NCBI GenBank assembly: GCA_020073165.1
Contig: JAIQFP010000002.1
Location: forward strand, 291,070 to 355,069
Reading direction: 5' to 3'
Source: Terriglobia bacterium
GTDB lineage: Bacteria; Acidobacteriota; Terriglobia; Terriglobales; Acidobacteriaceae
Length of the DNA stretch: 64,000 bases
Of this stretch, positions 8,446-17,409 are shown one piece after another. The notes below the pieces were generated by a model. The model saw only the letters and a program-made list of their open reading frames with translations, searched no databases and was not told where the DNA came from. How positions within the stretch are numbered: the stretch's first letter is position 1; each line of letters begins with the position of its first letter. The translations under genes were made by a program, and so were the position numbers.

Positions 8446-10146
8446 ATGAGGACGCACCTGTGGTGGGTGGTACTGCTTTTGGCGCCGGGTTTGATGGCCC
8501 AGAGCGCGGCAAACTCCAAGCATGCTCGCCCGGAGGCGGCCGCCAGTGTGAGCGTTAAAGATTTTGAAGAAATGCAACGGGCACTGGCTGCCCAGCAGGA
8601 AGAGCTGACGAATCTCAGACAAGAACTGCAGCAGGCCGTTGGACAGGTAAAGCAAATGGCGCTGGAGGCCCAACAAAAGGCGGCCTCCTTGGAAGGCACT
8701 GCCGAGCAAGACAGGGCGAGGAATGAAGTCACTGCGCTTCAGGCTGACGTTTCGCAGCTGAAGACGGCCACCGCCAGTGTCGCCCTGGGCCTGCAGGAGC
8801 AACAGAAGGAGACGAAAGCTCTCGAGAGCCCCCTCGCGATCCACTACAAAGGCATCACCATTACGCCCGGTGGCTTTCTGGAAGCGGCCTCAATCTACCG
8901 CACCCACAATGAAAACGGGGACGTAACCAGCACTTTTGCCAACATTCCTTTGGGCGGCTCGGCCAACTCGCAGCTCAGCGAGTTTCGTGGCACCGGGCGC
9001 CAGTCCCGCATTGCGCTGTTGGGCGAGGGAAAGGCTGGCGACTGGAAGCTCTCTGGCTACTACGAGGCTGACTTCCTGGGCGCCGCTCCTACCGCAAACG
9101 AACTCGAAAGCAGCAGTTTCAACTTGCGCCAGCGCCAACTCTGGGCACAAGCCGAGTCCAGCGGCGGCTTCTCTTTTCTCGGGGGCCAGTCATGGAGTTT
9201 GCTGACCACCAGCCGGAAAGGTATGACCGTGCGCCAGGAGTTCATTCCTCTTACCATCGACTCCCAATACGTGGTCGGCTACAACTGGGCACGCCAGTGG
9301 GGCGCGCGCTTCACCAAGAACTTCAACAATGGCATCTGGGCGGCCGTTTCCGTAGAGAATCCTGAGACCAATCTCAGCGTCGTGAATCCGCCGCCGGGCG
9401 TGTTTGGATTCAACAACAGCCCCAACGCAACTTCGCCCGGCTCACAATTCACCCTGAACAATACTCCGGGCGCCAACGGAATTTCCACCGACGTCGCTCC
9501 CGATCTGATCGCGAAACTGGCATTCGAGCCCGGTTTTGGACACTACGAGATCAAAGCTGTCGGACGCTTCTTCCGCGACCGGATCGGCGGCAACAACAAC
9601 CTTCAGGGAGGGGGCGGTGCGGGATTCGGCGCGATCCTTCCCGCCACAAAAAAGGTCGATGTCATTCTGGAAGCGTTGGCTGGCCGGGGAATCGGCCGTT
9701 ATGCCTCAGGACTTGGGCCCGACGTAACTCTGCGACCGACCGGCACGATCATGCCCATTCAAACCCTCCAGACCATGGCCGGCATCGAAGCGCACCCATC
9801 TCCCAAACTGGATCTCTACATCTACGGCGGCGATGAATACTATGGGCGTTCCGCCTATGTGGACGCGAACGGTAAAGGGGTTGGCTACGGTTCGCCAAGA
9901 AATGATGTTTCCGGTTGCTCCGTGGAAAGTCCTTCCTCTTCACAGCCTTGTCAGGCGCAAACCCGCACCCTGTGGCAGATCCAACCAGGCTACTGGTACC
10001 GTTTCTACAAAGGCCCCGTGGGGACGATGCAGTTCGGTATGTCGTACTCCTACACCTATAAGAATGTGTGGGCGGCTTCGAACGGTCCTTTACCCAAGGG
10101 AGTCGAGAATATGATCATGACTTCATTCCGATACTACTTGCCCTAG
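8446..10146 (+). CDS. Outer-membrane porin-like protein with N-terminal coiled coil
   Basis: 566 residues. A signal peptide (MRTHLWWVVLLLAPGLMAQS) is followed by a coiled coil over roughly residues 35-125 rich in Gln/Glu/Leu heptads, then a glycine- and aromatic-rich beta-barrel that ends MIMTSFRYYLP with the C-terminal aromatic pattern of outer-membrane proteins. The architecture matches DcaP-like trimeric porins; the substrate is unknown. GGAG lies 11 nt before the ATG. Placed behind the antiporter, it may supply or release the same ion or a small acid. Confidence 0.8.
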   Translation: MRTHLWWVVLLLAPGLMAQSAANSKHARPEAAASVSVKDFEEMQRALAAQQEELTNLRQELQQAVGQVKQMALEAQQKAASLEGTAEQDRARNEVTALQADVSQLKTATASVALGLQEQQKETKALESPLAIHYKGITITPGGFLEAASIYRTHNENGDVTSTFANIPLGGSANSQLSEFRGTGRQSRIALLGEGKAGDWKLSGYYEADFLGAAPTANELESSSFNLRQRQLWAQAESSGGFSFLGGQSWSLLTTSRKGMTVRQEFIPLTIDSQYVVGYNWARQWGARFTKNFNNGIWAAVSVENPETNLSVVNPPPGVFGFNNSPNATSPGSQFTLNNTPGANGISTDVAPDLIAKLAFEPGFGHYEIKAVGRFFRDRIGGNNNLQGGGGAGFGAILPATKKVDVILEALAGRGIGRYASGLGPDVTLRPTGTIMPIQTLQTMAGIEAHPSPKLDLYIYGGDEYYGRSAYVDANGKGVGYGSPRNDVSGCSVESPSSSQPCQAQTRTLWQIQPGYWYRFYKGPVGTMQFGMSYSYTYKNVWAASNGPLPKGVENMIMTSFRYYLP

Positions 10147-10279
10147 CAGACGCGGGGGTTCCTGAGTGGCAGAGCCCGAGGAATCTCCCCCTGGACTCCC
10201 AGGAAGTCACATCTGTATGCGGATCCGTCAGGTAGGAGCATGGATGGTCGGCGTAACCTGCTCTGCAGTCCCGGCGAAC

Positions 10280-11422
10280 CTAATCCTTCAGCAACTGCCT
10301 TGCAATCACCAGCCGCTGAATCTCGCTGGTCCCTTCGCCGATGGTGCACAGCTTCACATCGCGGTAGAACTTCTCCGCCGGATAGTCCTTGATGAATCCA
10401 TAGCCGCCGTGAATCTGCACGCCCTCGTTGGCACAGCGCACCGCCACCTCGCTGGCGTAGAGCTTGGCCATTGACGATTCCTGGGTAGTCTTCAGCCCGG
10501 CGTCTTTCATGGATGCGGCGCGGAAGGTCAGCAGCTTGGCTGCCTCGATCTCGGTGGCCATGTCGGCCAGCTTCCACTGGATCCCCTGGAATTCACTGAT
10601 AGGCTTGCCGAACTGCTGCCGCTGCTTGGAGTACTTCAACGCGGCTTCGTATGCGCCCTCGGCGATGCCCAGCGCCAAGGCAGCGATCGAGATACGGCCT
10701 CCGTCCAGCACCCGCATGGCGTCGACGAAGCCGTCACCCTCCTTGCCAACCAGGTTCTCTGCCGGGACGAAACAGTCTTCAAAGATGAGCTCGGAAGTGT
10801 CGCTGGCGCGAAGACCAAGCTTGTTTTCCTTCTTGCCTGGGCGGAATCCCTTGGTTCCCTTTTCCACCACGAACGCGGAAAGGCCGTGAGTGTGGGCAGC
10901 ACGGTCGGTCACTGCGATCACTACTGCGAAATCGGCATAGTGGCCGTTGGTGATGAAGGTCTTGCTGCCGTTCAGCACCCAGCCACCCTTGCTCTTCACA
11001 GCGGTCATGCGGGCACTGCCTGCGTCCGAACCGGAAGAGGGTTCGGTCAATCCCCACGCGCCCAGGCACTCGCCGCTCGCCAGTCGGCTGACATACTTTT
11101 TCTTCTGGGCTTCATTGCCGGCTAGAAAAATATGATTGCTGCAAAGCGAAGTGTGCGCCGCCACGATGATGCCCACCGAGGCATCCACCCGCGAAAGCTC
11201 TTCGATCGCGGTAACGTACTCGACATAGCCCATCCCCGCGCCGTTGTACTCCTGCGGAAAAATCGTCCCCAGCAGACCCAGTTTGCCCAGTTCTTTGATG
11301 GTGGCCATGGGGAATTCGCTGGCCTCGTCCCATTTCATGACGTTGGGGCCGATCTCTCGCTCGGCGAATTCGCGCACGCTCTTCTTCAGTTGAAGCTGTT
11401 CCTCGTTAAGCAGGAAATCCAA
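10280..11422 (-). CDS. Acyl-CoA dehydrogenase (short/medium chain)
   Basis: 380 residues with the full FAD-dependent acyl-CoA dehydrogenase plan: N-terminal helical domain, the FAD-binding [12 protein letters not shown] in the middle domain, and a C-terminal domain with the catalytic glutamate (E363) in [15 protein letters not shown]. Wording resembles bacterial butyryl-CoA dehydrogenases and SCAD. It makes 2-enoyl-CoA and passes electrons to electron-transferring flavoprotein. No other beta-oxidation gene is adjacent. Confidence 0.95.
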   Translation of the reverse strand: MDFLLNEEQLQLKKSVREFAEREIGPNVMKWDEASEFPMATIKELGKLGLLGTIFPQEYNGAGMGYVEYVTAIEELSRVDASVGIIVAAHTSLCSNHIFLAGNEAQKKKYVSRLASGECLGAWGLTEPSSGSDAGSARMTAVKSKGGWVLNGSKTFITNGHYADFAVVIAVTDRAAHTHGLSAFVVEKGTKGFRPGKKENKLGLRASDTSELIFEDCFVPAENLVGKEGDGFVDAMRVLDGGRISIAALALGIAEGAYEAALKYSKQRQQFGKPISEFQGIQWKLADMATEIEAAKLLTFRAASMKDAGLKTTQESSMAKLYASEVAVRCANEGVQIHGGYGFIKDYPAEKFYRDVKLCTIGEGTSEIQRLVIARQLLKD

Positions 11423-11538
11423 GAGTCCTCCGCATAAATGACCCGCCGCACCGGACCGCGATATGACCTGCGATCCGCCTCGGCACAGAACTTGTCATTA
11501 GAACACAGCGGTAGGAGGAGGAAAAGTTACCGCCGGCG

Positions 11539-12723
11539 CTAGGAAGCCAGCGGCGCGGGATCGGAAACAAATCTCTCAAAGACCTCGTTAGACAGCAGCC
11601 TGCCCCGCTCCGTGAGCCGGATTCGCTCGCCCTGGTGCTCCAGCAGTCCCGTTCGCACAAACTCTGCAATCGCGCCGCAGAACCCGGTCGCGGCGTCCCG
11701 TCCGAACGCGCGCGCCACCTCTTGCAAGTCCACCCCGCGGGTCAGTCGAAGCCCGAGAAAGAACGTCTCCTCCAGCGCCGCCTGCCCAGACACGAGGGTC
11801 CGGGTCAGCGGGCACCCGGCCATGTATTGCTCCAGCGAATCCGGAGTCGAGAAGCGCACAGCCTGGCCTGCTTCCTGCGCAAGCATCGCGTGCGCATCCA
11901 CCCCAAATCCCAGATACGGCTGGCGGGTCCAGTACTTCAGATTGTGGCGGGACTCGTAACCCTCCCGGGCGAAGTTGGAGATCTCATATTGCTGCACGCC
12001 CCCAGCATTCAGGCGCTCGCAGGCCATCCCGTACAGGTCTGCGGTAAGATCTTCGTCAGGAACGAAGTGCGCGTGATATCTTGTACCGCCTGCGACCAGT
12101 TCGCGGCCGAGGCGGGAATCTTCATCCACCTCGAGCATATAGACGCTGGCATGCGGGACACCAGAAGCAACGACTTCCGCAAGCGAAAATTTCCAGCTTT
12201 CCGCGGTCTGATGGGGCAGGCCGGCGATCAGGTCAACGTTGATGTTGCTAATGCCCGCGGTTCGCAGGCGCGCGATGTCGTCCAGCACCGTGGCCCGCTT
12301 GTGCAGGCGCCCGACCGACGCTGCCTCCTGATCCACGAACGACTGCACGCCCAGGCTTACGCGGTTCACGCCGCAGCGATGGAGCGTTTCGAGGATGGGC
12401 GGCGTGAGGGTGCCGGGAGCGCACTCGACGGTAATCTCCGCGCCTGGCTGGACCTGAAAATTTTGCGAAATGGTGACAAACAGCCGCTCCAGTTGGGTTA
12501 TATCGAGTACAGTGGGGGTTCCTCCGCCCAGGTACACGGAGTCGACCGCGCGGGAAAAGCGGCCGCCCATCTGCTCGACAGTCTGGTTGGCACGTTCGAT
12601 GTCAGAGCAAACACGGTCCACATAGCGCTGAAAGACCGTGCGGGAAAAGACGTCGGAGGCAAAGTTGCAGTAGCTGCACTTGGTGCGGCAGAACGGCACC
12701 GAGATATAGAGGCCCAGGGGCAT
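11539..12723 (-). CDS. hemW: Radical SAM protein HemW (coproporphyrinogen oxidase-like haem chaperone)
   Basis: 394 residues starting MPLGLYISVPFCRTKCSYCN. The CX3CX2C cluster motif is C12-C16-C19, with the extra cysteine pattern FCRTKC-C typical of HemW/HemN. The GGGTP block (YLGGGTPTVLD) binds SAM, and a HemN C-terminal domain follows. Family knowledge now favours haem insertion into membrane cytochromes over coproporphyrinogen decarboxylation for HemW. A GATAAT lies only 8 nt upstream of the ATG (12732-12737), so the mRNA may be leaderless. Confidence 0.92.
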   Translation of the reverse strand: MPLGLYISVPFCRTKCSYCNFASDVFSRTVFQRYVDRVCSDIERANQTVEQMGGRFSRAVDSVYLGGGTPTVLDITQLERLFVTISQNFQVQPGAEITVECAPGTLTPPILETLHRCGVNRVSLGVQSFVDQEAASVGRLHKRATVLDDIARLRTAGISNINVDLIAGLPHQTAESWKFSLAEVVASGVPHASVYMLEVDEDSRLGRELVAGGTRYHAHFVPDEDLTADLYGMACERLNAGGVQQYEISNFAREGYESRHNLKYWTRQPYLGFGVDAHAMLAQEAGQAVRFSTPDSLEQYMAGCPLTRTLVSGQAALEETFFLGLRLTRGVDLQEVARAFGRDAATGFCGAIAEFVRTGLLEHQGERIRLTERGRLLSNEVFERFVSDPAPLAS

Positions 12724-12836
12724 CCTGTAGGATTATCCCACTTCGGAGTAACCCGAGGGTAAGGCACGGCATCAGAAAGCAAATTGGCGACCCCATCAGG
12801 GGGAAGGTTCCTGATGCGCTGATGGCTTCGTATCAG

Positions 12837-12856
12837 GGCATGCCTTCAGGCATGCC
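12837..12856. repeat. REP-like mini-hairpin, TTCA loop
   Basis: GGCATGCCTTCAGGCATGCC: two identical self-complementary 8-mers around a TTCA loop, in the gap between hemW and fabF. The 16 bp before it (TTCGTATCAGGGCAT) recur at 62415-62430 beside another hairpin. Confidence 0.7.
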
Positions 12857-12912
12857 GCAGACCGCGACCGGTAAGCGCGCTCTTAGGCGCTGCGTGGTTG
12901 AACAACAAACTC

Positions 12913-14163
12913 ATGCTTCCTCGCGTCGTCATCACCGGCCTTGGCGTGGTCAGCCCGAACGGCGTGGGCAAGGAAGCGTTCTGCCGCGCGATTCTCGCCG
13001 GAAAGTCCGGAGTGAAGCACATTTCGCGTTTCGATCCTTCCGATCTGCCCGTGCACATCGCGGGCGAGATTCCTGACTTCGACGAGCTGGCCTGGGTGGA
13101 CGCGCGTGAGCGCAAGCATGTTTCCCGTGTCGTGCCGCTGGCGTTGGCAGCGTCGAGCGAAGCCATCCGCGACGCCGGCCTCGACCCCACTGCCATGTCC
13201 ATGGACGAAAAACGCGAGATCGGCGTCATCCTCGGCACCGGCGGCGGCGCCCAGGAATTCTCCGAGGAGCAGTACCGGCTCTGGCACTCGGGACACGTCA
13301 AGCAGGTGAGTCTCTTCTGCATCCCCAGCGGCACCATGGGCACCATCCCCAGCGAAGTCAGCATGCGCTTCGGCTTTCGCGGCTACAGCCACGTGGTCAC
13401 CACCGGCTGTACCTCCTCGACCGACGCCATTGGCTACGCCTACCAGCACATCCAGGCCGGCGTGCAGCCCCTGTTTCTGGTGGGCGGAGTGGACTCGGCC
13501 ATCACCCCCGGAATCATCAAGGGCTATTCCCTGCTGCGGGCGCTGACGACTTCTTGGAATCACGCGCCGGAACGCGCCTCGCGTCCATTTTCCGCCGACC
13601 GCGATGGCTTCGTTATAGCCGAAGGTTCGTGGATGTTCATCCTGGAAGATTACGACCACGCTCGCGCCCGAGGCGCCCGCATTTACGCCGAGATTGCCGG
13701 ATACGCCTCGACCTGCGAGGCCTTCCACCGCGTGCGTATGAGTGACTCCCCCGAGGAACCCGCCCGCGCCGTCACCCTGGCCCTCGAGGAAGCGCAACTC
13801 GCGCCCGAGGACGTGCAGTACGTCAACCTCCACGGGACCTCCACCGAAATGAATGACCGCGTGGAAACCCGAGCCCTCAAGCTCGCCCTCGGAGAGCACG
13901 CCCGCAAGATTCCGATGTCCGGGCTGAAGTCGCAGATCGGACACGCCCAGGGCGCCTGCGGTTCCGCCGGCATCGCTGCCACCCTGATCGCGATGGAACA
14001 CGGCAAGATTCCCCCGACGATCAATCTCGACGTTCCCGACCCCGAGTGCGACCTGGACTACGTCCCCGATACCGGCCGCACCGCGCAAATTGAGCACGCC
14101 ATCTGCAATTGCGTGGGGTTTGGATCGAAGAATTCGGCGCTGGTCTTGCGAAAAGCGATTTAA
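12913..14163 (+). CDS. fabF: Beta-ketoacyl-ACP synthase II (FabF-like)
   Basis: 416 residues from the ATG at 12913, where the family N-terminus LPRVVITGLGVVSPNG begins; an in-frame TTG at 12898 would add five residues. The thiolase-fold active site is complete: C166 in TTGCTSSTDA, H307 in NLHGTSTEMND, K339 and H344 in LKSQIGHAQGACG. It elongates acyl-ACP by condensation with malonyl-ACP. No fab cluster surrounds it; a P450 follows 38 bp downstream. That position suggests it could serve a specialised lipid or polyketide, although a housekeeping role is equally possible. Confidence 0.9.
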   Translation: MLPRVVITGLGVVSPNGVGKEAFCRAILAGKSGVKHISRFDPSDLPVHIAGEIPDFDELAWVDARERKHVSRVVPLALAASSEAIRDAGLDPTAMSMDEKREIGVILGTGGGAQEFSEEQYRLWHSGHVKQVSLFCIPSGTMGTIPSEVSMRFGFRGYSHVVTTGCTSSTDAIGYAYQHIQAGVQPLFLVGGVDSAITPGIIKGYSLLRALTTSWNHAPERASRPFSADRDGFVIAEGSWMFILEDYDHARARGARIYAEIAGYASTCEAFHRVRMSDSPEEPARAVTLALEEAQLAPEDVQYVNLHGTSTEMNDRVETRALKLALGEHARKIPMSGLKSQIGHAQGACGSAGIAATLIAMEHGKIPPTINLDVPDPECDLDYVPDTGRTAQIEHAICNCVGFGSKNSALVLRKAI

Positions 14164-14201
14164 CAGGGCAAGCTGTTCCCCGTTCCCCGTTCTCAGTCAG
14201 C

Positions 14202-15389
14202 ATGGAACATTCCATCAACATCATCACCCGCGAGTTCAAAGCGGATCCCTTTCCCTTCTACGCGCTCATGCGTGCCGAGAAGCCAGTTTGCTGCGTCACC
14301 GTGCCCGGCATGGGTAAGGCCTGGCTGGTCACACGCTATGACGACGTAGCCGCCGTCCTCAAAGACAGCAGGTTTGCCAAGAACCCGCTGAATGCCTCGG
14401 AGCAGCCGTGGCTGCCGGCTTTCGCCAAGCCGCTACAACGCAACATGCTCGACCTCGATGAACCTGATCACGCCCGCCTGCGCACCTTGGTACACAAGGC
14501 ATTTACTCCCGCCATGGTGGAACGGCTGCAGGAACGCATCCAAAGGATTGCGGACCATCTGCTCGATGCTGTCGAAGCCAAGGGCTCGATGGATCTGGTG
14601 CGCGCCTACGCCCTGCCCCTGCCCTTGACCGTGATCGTGGAATTGTTGGGCATTCCCGGCCAGGATCGGGACCGCTTTCACCGCTGGTCGAAAGCGTTGG
14701 TGAAGACACCCACCCGGCTCAACATGGTGTTCGCCCTCCCCTCCCTCATGGCGTTTATGCGTTATCTGCGCCAGCTCTTCCGCCAACTGCGCAGCGCACC
14801 CCAGGAGGGGCTGCTCACCGCGCTGGTGCAGGTCGAGGAGGCGGGCGACCGCTTGAGCGAAGATGAGCTGCTGGCCATGGCTTTCCTGTTATTGATTGCC
14901 GGCCACGAAACCACGGTCAACTTGATCTCTTCTGGGACACTGGCGCTACTCCAGTATCCCGACCAGTTGGAACGGCTGCGGGCTGACCCCTCGCTGATCA
15001 AATCGGCAGTCGAGGAACTCCTGCGCTACACGAACCCGCTGGAGACCACCACCCCGCGGTATGCCCTCGAGGAAACGACCGTCGCCGACGTGACCATCCC
15101 GCGTGGCGCATTGGTGCTGGCGGCAGTGGCCTCGGCCAACCGTGACGCCACGCAGTTTGACGATCCCGACCGGCTCGACATTACCCGGCAGGCGAACCGT
15201 CATCTCGCCTTTGGGCTTGGAGCGCATTTCTGTTTGGGTGCGCCGCTGGCGCGTTTGGAGGGACAGATCGCCATCAACACGATCGTGCACCGGCTGCCGC
15301 ACCTGCGGCTTGCGGTGCCGGTGGAGTCTCTGCGCTGGCGCGCTACGCCGGTCTTGCGCGGACTGGAGGCGCTGCCGGTGCGGTGGTAG
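14202..15389 (+). CDS. Cytochrome P450
   Basis: 395 residues from the ATG at 14202. Landmarks: I-helix AGHETTVNL, the ExxR in VEELLRYTNP, and the haem-binding loop FGLGAHFCLGAPLARLEG with the thiolate cysteine near residue 344. It is a soluble bacterial P450 of the BioI/CYP107-like kind, with no reductase domain and no ferredoxin gene nearby. The substrate is unknown. The 38-bp gap behind fabF suggests co-transcription, and an acyl-ACP-linked substrate is one possibility. Confidence 0.93.
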   Translation: MEHSINIITREFKADPFPFYALMRAEKPVCCVTVPGMGKAWLVTRYDDVAAVLKDSRFAKNPLNASEQPWLPAFAKPLQRNMLDLDEPDHARLRTLVHKAFTPAMVERLQERIQRIADHLLDAVEAKGSMDLVRAYALPLPLTVIVELLGIPGQDRDRFHRWSKALVKTPTRLNMVFALPSLMAFMRYLRQLFRQLRSAPQEGLLTALVQVEEAGDRLSEDELLAMAFLLLIAGHETTVNLISSGTLALLQYPDQLERLRADPSLIKSAVEELLRYTNPLETTTPRYALEETTVADVTIPRGALVLAAVASANRDATQFDDPDRLDITRQANRHLAFGLGAHFCLGAPLARLEGQIAINTIVHRLPHLRLAVPVESLRWRATPVLRGLEALPVRW

Positions 15390-15462
15390 AGGCCCAAACC
15401 TTTTCCATCCTTCCCCCTTCCACCTCCATCTATTTAGGGTACTCTTGAGCTAGCCGATAGCC

Positions 15463-17409
15463 ATGCAGGACGAAGAAATACTGGGAAAAGCCTACGACAG
15501 CCGCCTGATGAAGCGGCTGCTCAAGTATTTGCGGCCCTACAAATGGCAGGTAGCGGTCGCTCTCGGCGCCATTGTTCTGAAGGCGGGCGCCGACATTCTC
15601 GGCCCCTATCTGACCAAGATCGCCATTGACCGCTATCTGGTTAAGGCTCCCGGTCAGCACTCGGCCTTCGATCGCTTCCTCAGTTCTGATCCTCTGGTCG
15701 GCATCGCCCAGGTGGCGGCGCTGTTCATCGGCTGTTTGGTCATCAGCTTCTTTCTCGAGTTCCTGCAGACCTACTTCATGCAGTGGACCGGGCAGAAGGT
15801 CATGTTCGACCTGCGCAGCCAGATCTTCCGCCACCTCCAGCGTATGCACATCGGGTTCTATGACAAGAACCCGGTAGGCCGCCTGGTCACCCGTGTGACC
15901 TCCGACGTGGACGCGCTCAATGAGATGTTCACTTCCGGCGTGGTCTCGATCTTTGAGGACATCTTCGTGCTGGCCGGCATCCTGGCCATCATGCTCAACA
16001 TGAACTGGAAGCTGGCCCTGATCACCTTTGCCGTGTTGCCGCTGATCGGCGTAGCCACCAAGATTTTCCGCGACAAAGTGCGCGATTCCTACCGGAGGAT
16101 TCGCGTGGCCATCGCCCGCATCAACGCCTACCTGCAGGAGCACGTCAGCGGCATGGTGGTGCTGCAGCTTTTCAACCGTGAGCAGCGCGCCTTCGACAAG
16201 TTCTCAGAAGTCAATGCCACCCACATGGACGCGTTCAAGGACGCGATCATGGCCCATGCCGTGTACTACCCGATAGTTGAAATTCTTTCCTCCATTGCCA
16301 TCGCCTGCGTGATCTGGTTTGGCGGCAACGACGTGATTCGGAAAACGGCCAGCCTGGGCATTTTGGTTGCCTTCATGCAGTATGCGCAGCGATTCTTCCG
16401 GCCCATCCAGGACCTCAGCGAGAAGTACAACATTCTGCAGTCGGCCATGGCTTCCAGCGAGCGCGTGTTCAAGTTGCTGGATACGCCGGTGGAGATCACC
16501 TCGCCCGCCGTAACCAAGACTCCCGAGGGCCCAGGTCGAATTCGCTTCGAGCATGTCTGGTTTGCGTACCGGAACATTCCGATTGAAAAAGCGAATGGAG
16601 GCCCGGCGCACTCGCCCAGTTCACTGCTACCAACTTCCCTGACGGGAGGGGACGCCCGTCTTCCACAGCCAGGCGATCCCGACTGGGTCCTTCGCGATGT
16701 CAGTTTCACCATCGAACCCGGCGAGACGGTTGCCATTGTCGGCCACACCGGAGCCGGGAAAACGACGATCATCTCCCTCCTCATGCGCTTCTACGACGTG
16801 CAAAAGGGCGCCATCACCATCGACGGCGTGGACGCAAAAGACATGGACGTCGCCGAACTTCGCCGCCGCTTTGGCGTGGTGCTGCAGGACCCGTTCCTGT
16901 TCACCGGCACAGTAGAGGGCAACATTCGGCTGGGCACGGAGTGGATTGAAGACGAAGACGTGGAAAAGGCCGCCGAGGACGTCAACCTCGCCGATTTCAT
17001 CCGCACCCTGCCGGGCGGCTTCAAGGAAGCGGTGCACGAGCGCGGCAGCACACTGTCCACCGGGCAGAAGCAGCTCATTTCCTTCGCTCGCGCGCTGGCC
17101 CACGACCCCAGCATCCTGATCCTGGATGAAGCCACCTCCAGCGTGGACACAGAAACGGAATTTCGCGTACGCGATGCCCTCAGCCGCATGGTGGAAGGGC
17201 GCACGTCACTGGTCATCGCGCACCGCCTCTCCACCGTGCAGCGCGCCGACAAGATCATCGTCATGCACAAAGGCCAGGTACGCGAGATGGGTACCCATCA
17301 GCAACTGCTCGCCCAGCGAGGCATCTACTACAAGCTCTATCAACTGCAATACAAAGACCAGGAAATGGCGGCGGCCGGGCCGCAGGTCACCGCCAGCGCG
17401 GACGACTAG
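15463..17409 (+). CDS. ABC exporter, fused permease-ATPase (MsbA/LmrA type)
   Basis: 648 residues: a six-helix type-I exporter domain (about 20-330) and a nucleotide-binding domain with Walker A GHTGAGKTT (428-436), signature LSTGQKQ and Walker B ILILDEATSSVD. It would act as a dimer moving a lipid or drug out of the inner membrane. It has an unusual 36-residue stretch (371-406) rich in Pro/Gly/Ser between the first two strands of the ATPase domain (after WFAYR and before DWVLRDVSF), where relatives run straight through. The stop overlaps the convergent hypothetical gene by 4 nt. Confidence 0.93.
   Translation: MQDEEILGKAYDSRLMKRLLKYLRPYKWQVAVALGAIVLKAGADILGPYLTKIAIDRYLVKAPGQHSAFDRFLSSDPLVGIAQVAALFIGCLVISFFLEFLQTYFMQWTGQKVMFDLRSQIFRHLQRMHIGFYDKNPVGRLVTRVTSDVDALNEMFTSGVVSIFEDIFVLAGILAIMLNMNWKLALITFAVLPLIGVATKIFRDKVRDSYRRIRVAIARINAYLQEHVSGMVVLQLFNREQRAFDKFSEVNATHMDAFKDAIMAHAVYYPIVEILSSIAIACVIWFGGNDVIRKTASLGILVAFMQYAQRFFRPIQDLSEKYNILQSAMASSERVFKLLDTPVEITSPAVTKTPEGPGRIRFEHVWFAYRNIPIEKANGGPAHSPSSLLPTSLTGGDARLPQPGDPDWVLRDVSFTIEPGETVAIVGHTGAGKTTIISLLMRFYDVQKGAITIDGVDAKDMDVAELRRRFGVVLQDPFLFTGTVEGNIRLGTEWIEDEDVEKAAEDVNLADFIRTLPGGFKEAVHERGSTLSTGQKQLISFARALAHDPSILILDEATSSVDTETEFRVRDALSRMVEGRTSLVIAHRLSTVQRADKIIVMHKGQVREMGTHQQLLAQRGIYYKLYQLQYKDQEMAAAGPQVTASADD

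Noticed and set aside
12883..14097. A 404-codon open frame on the minus strand
   Set aside because: Antisense to fabF; composition rich in Gly/Val/His/Asp as expected for a shadow.
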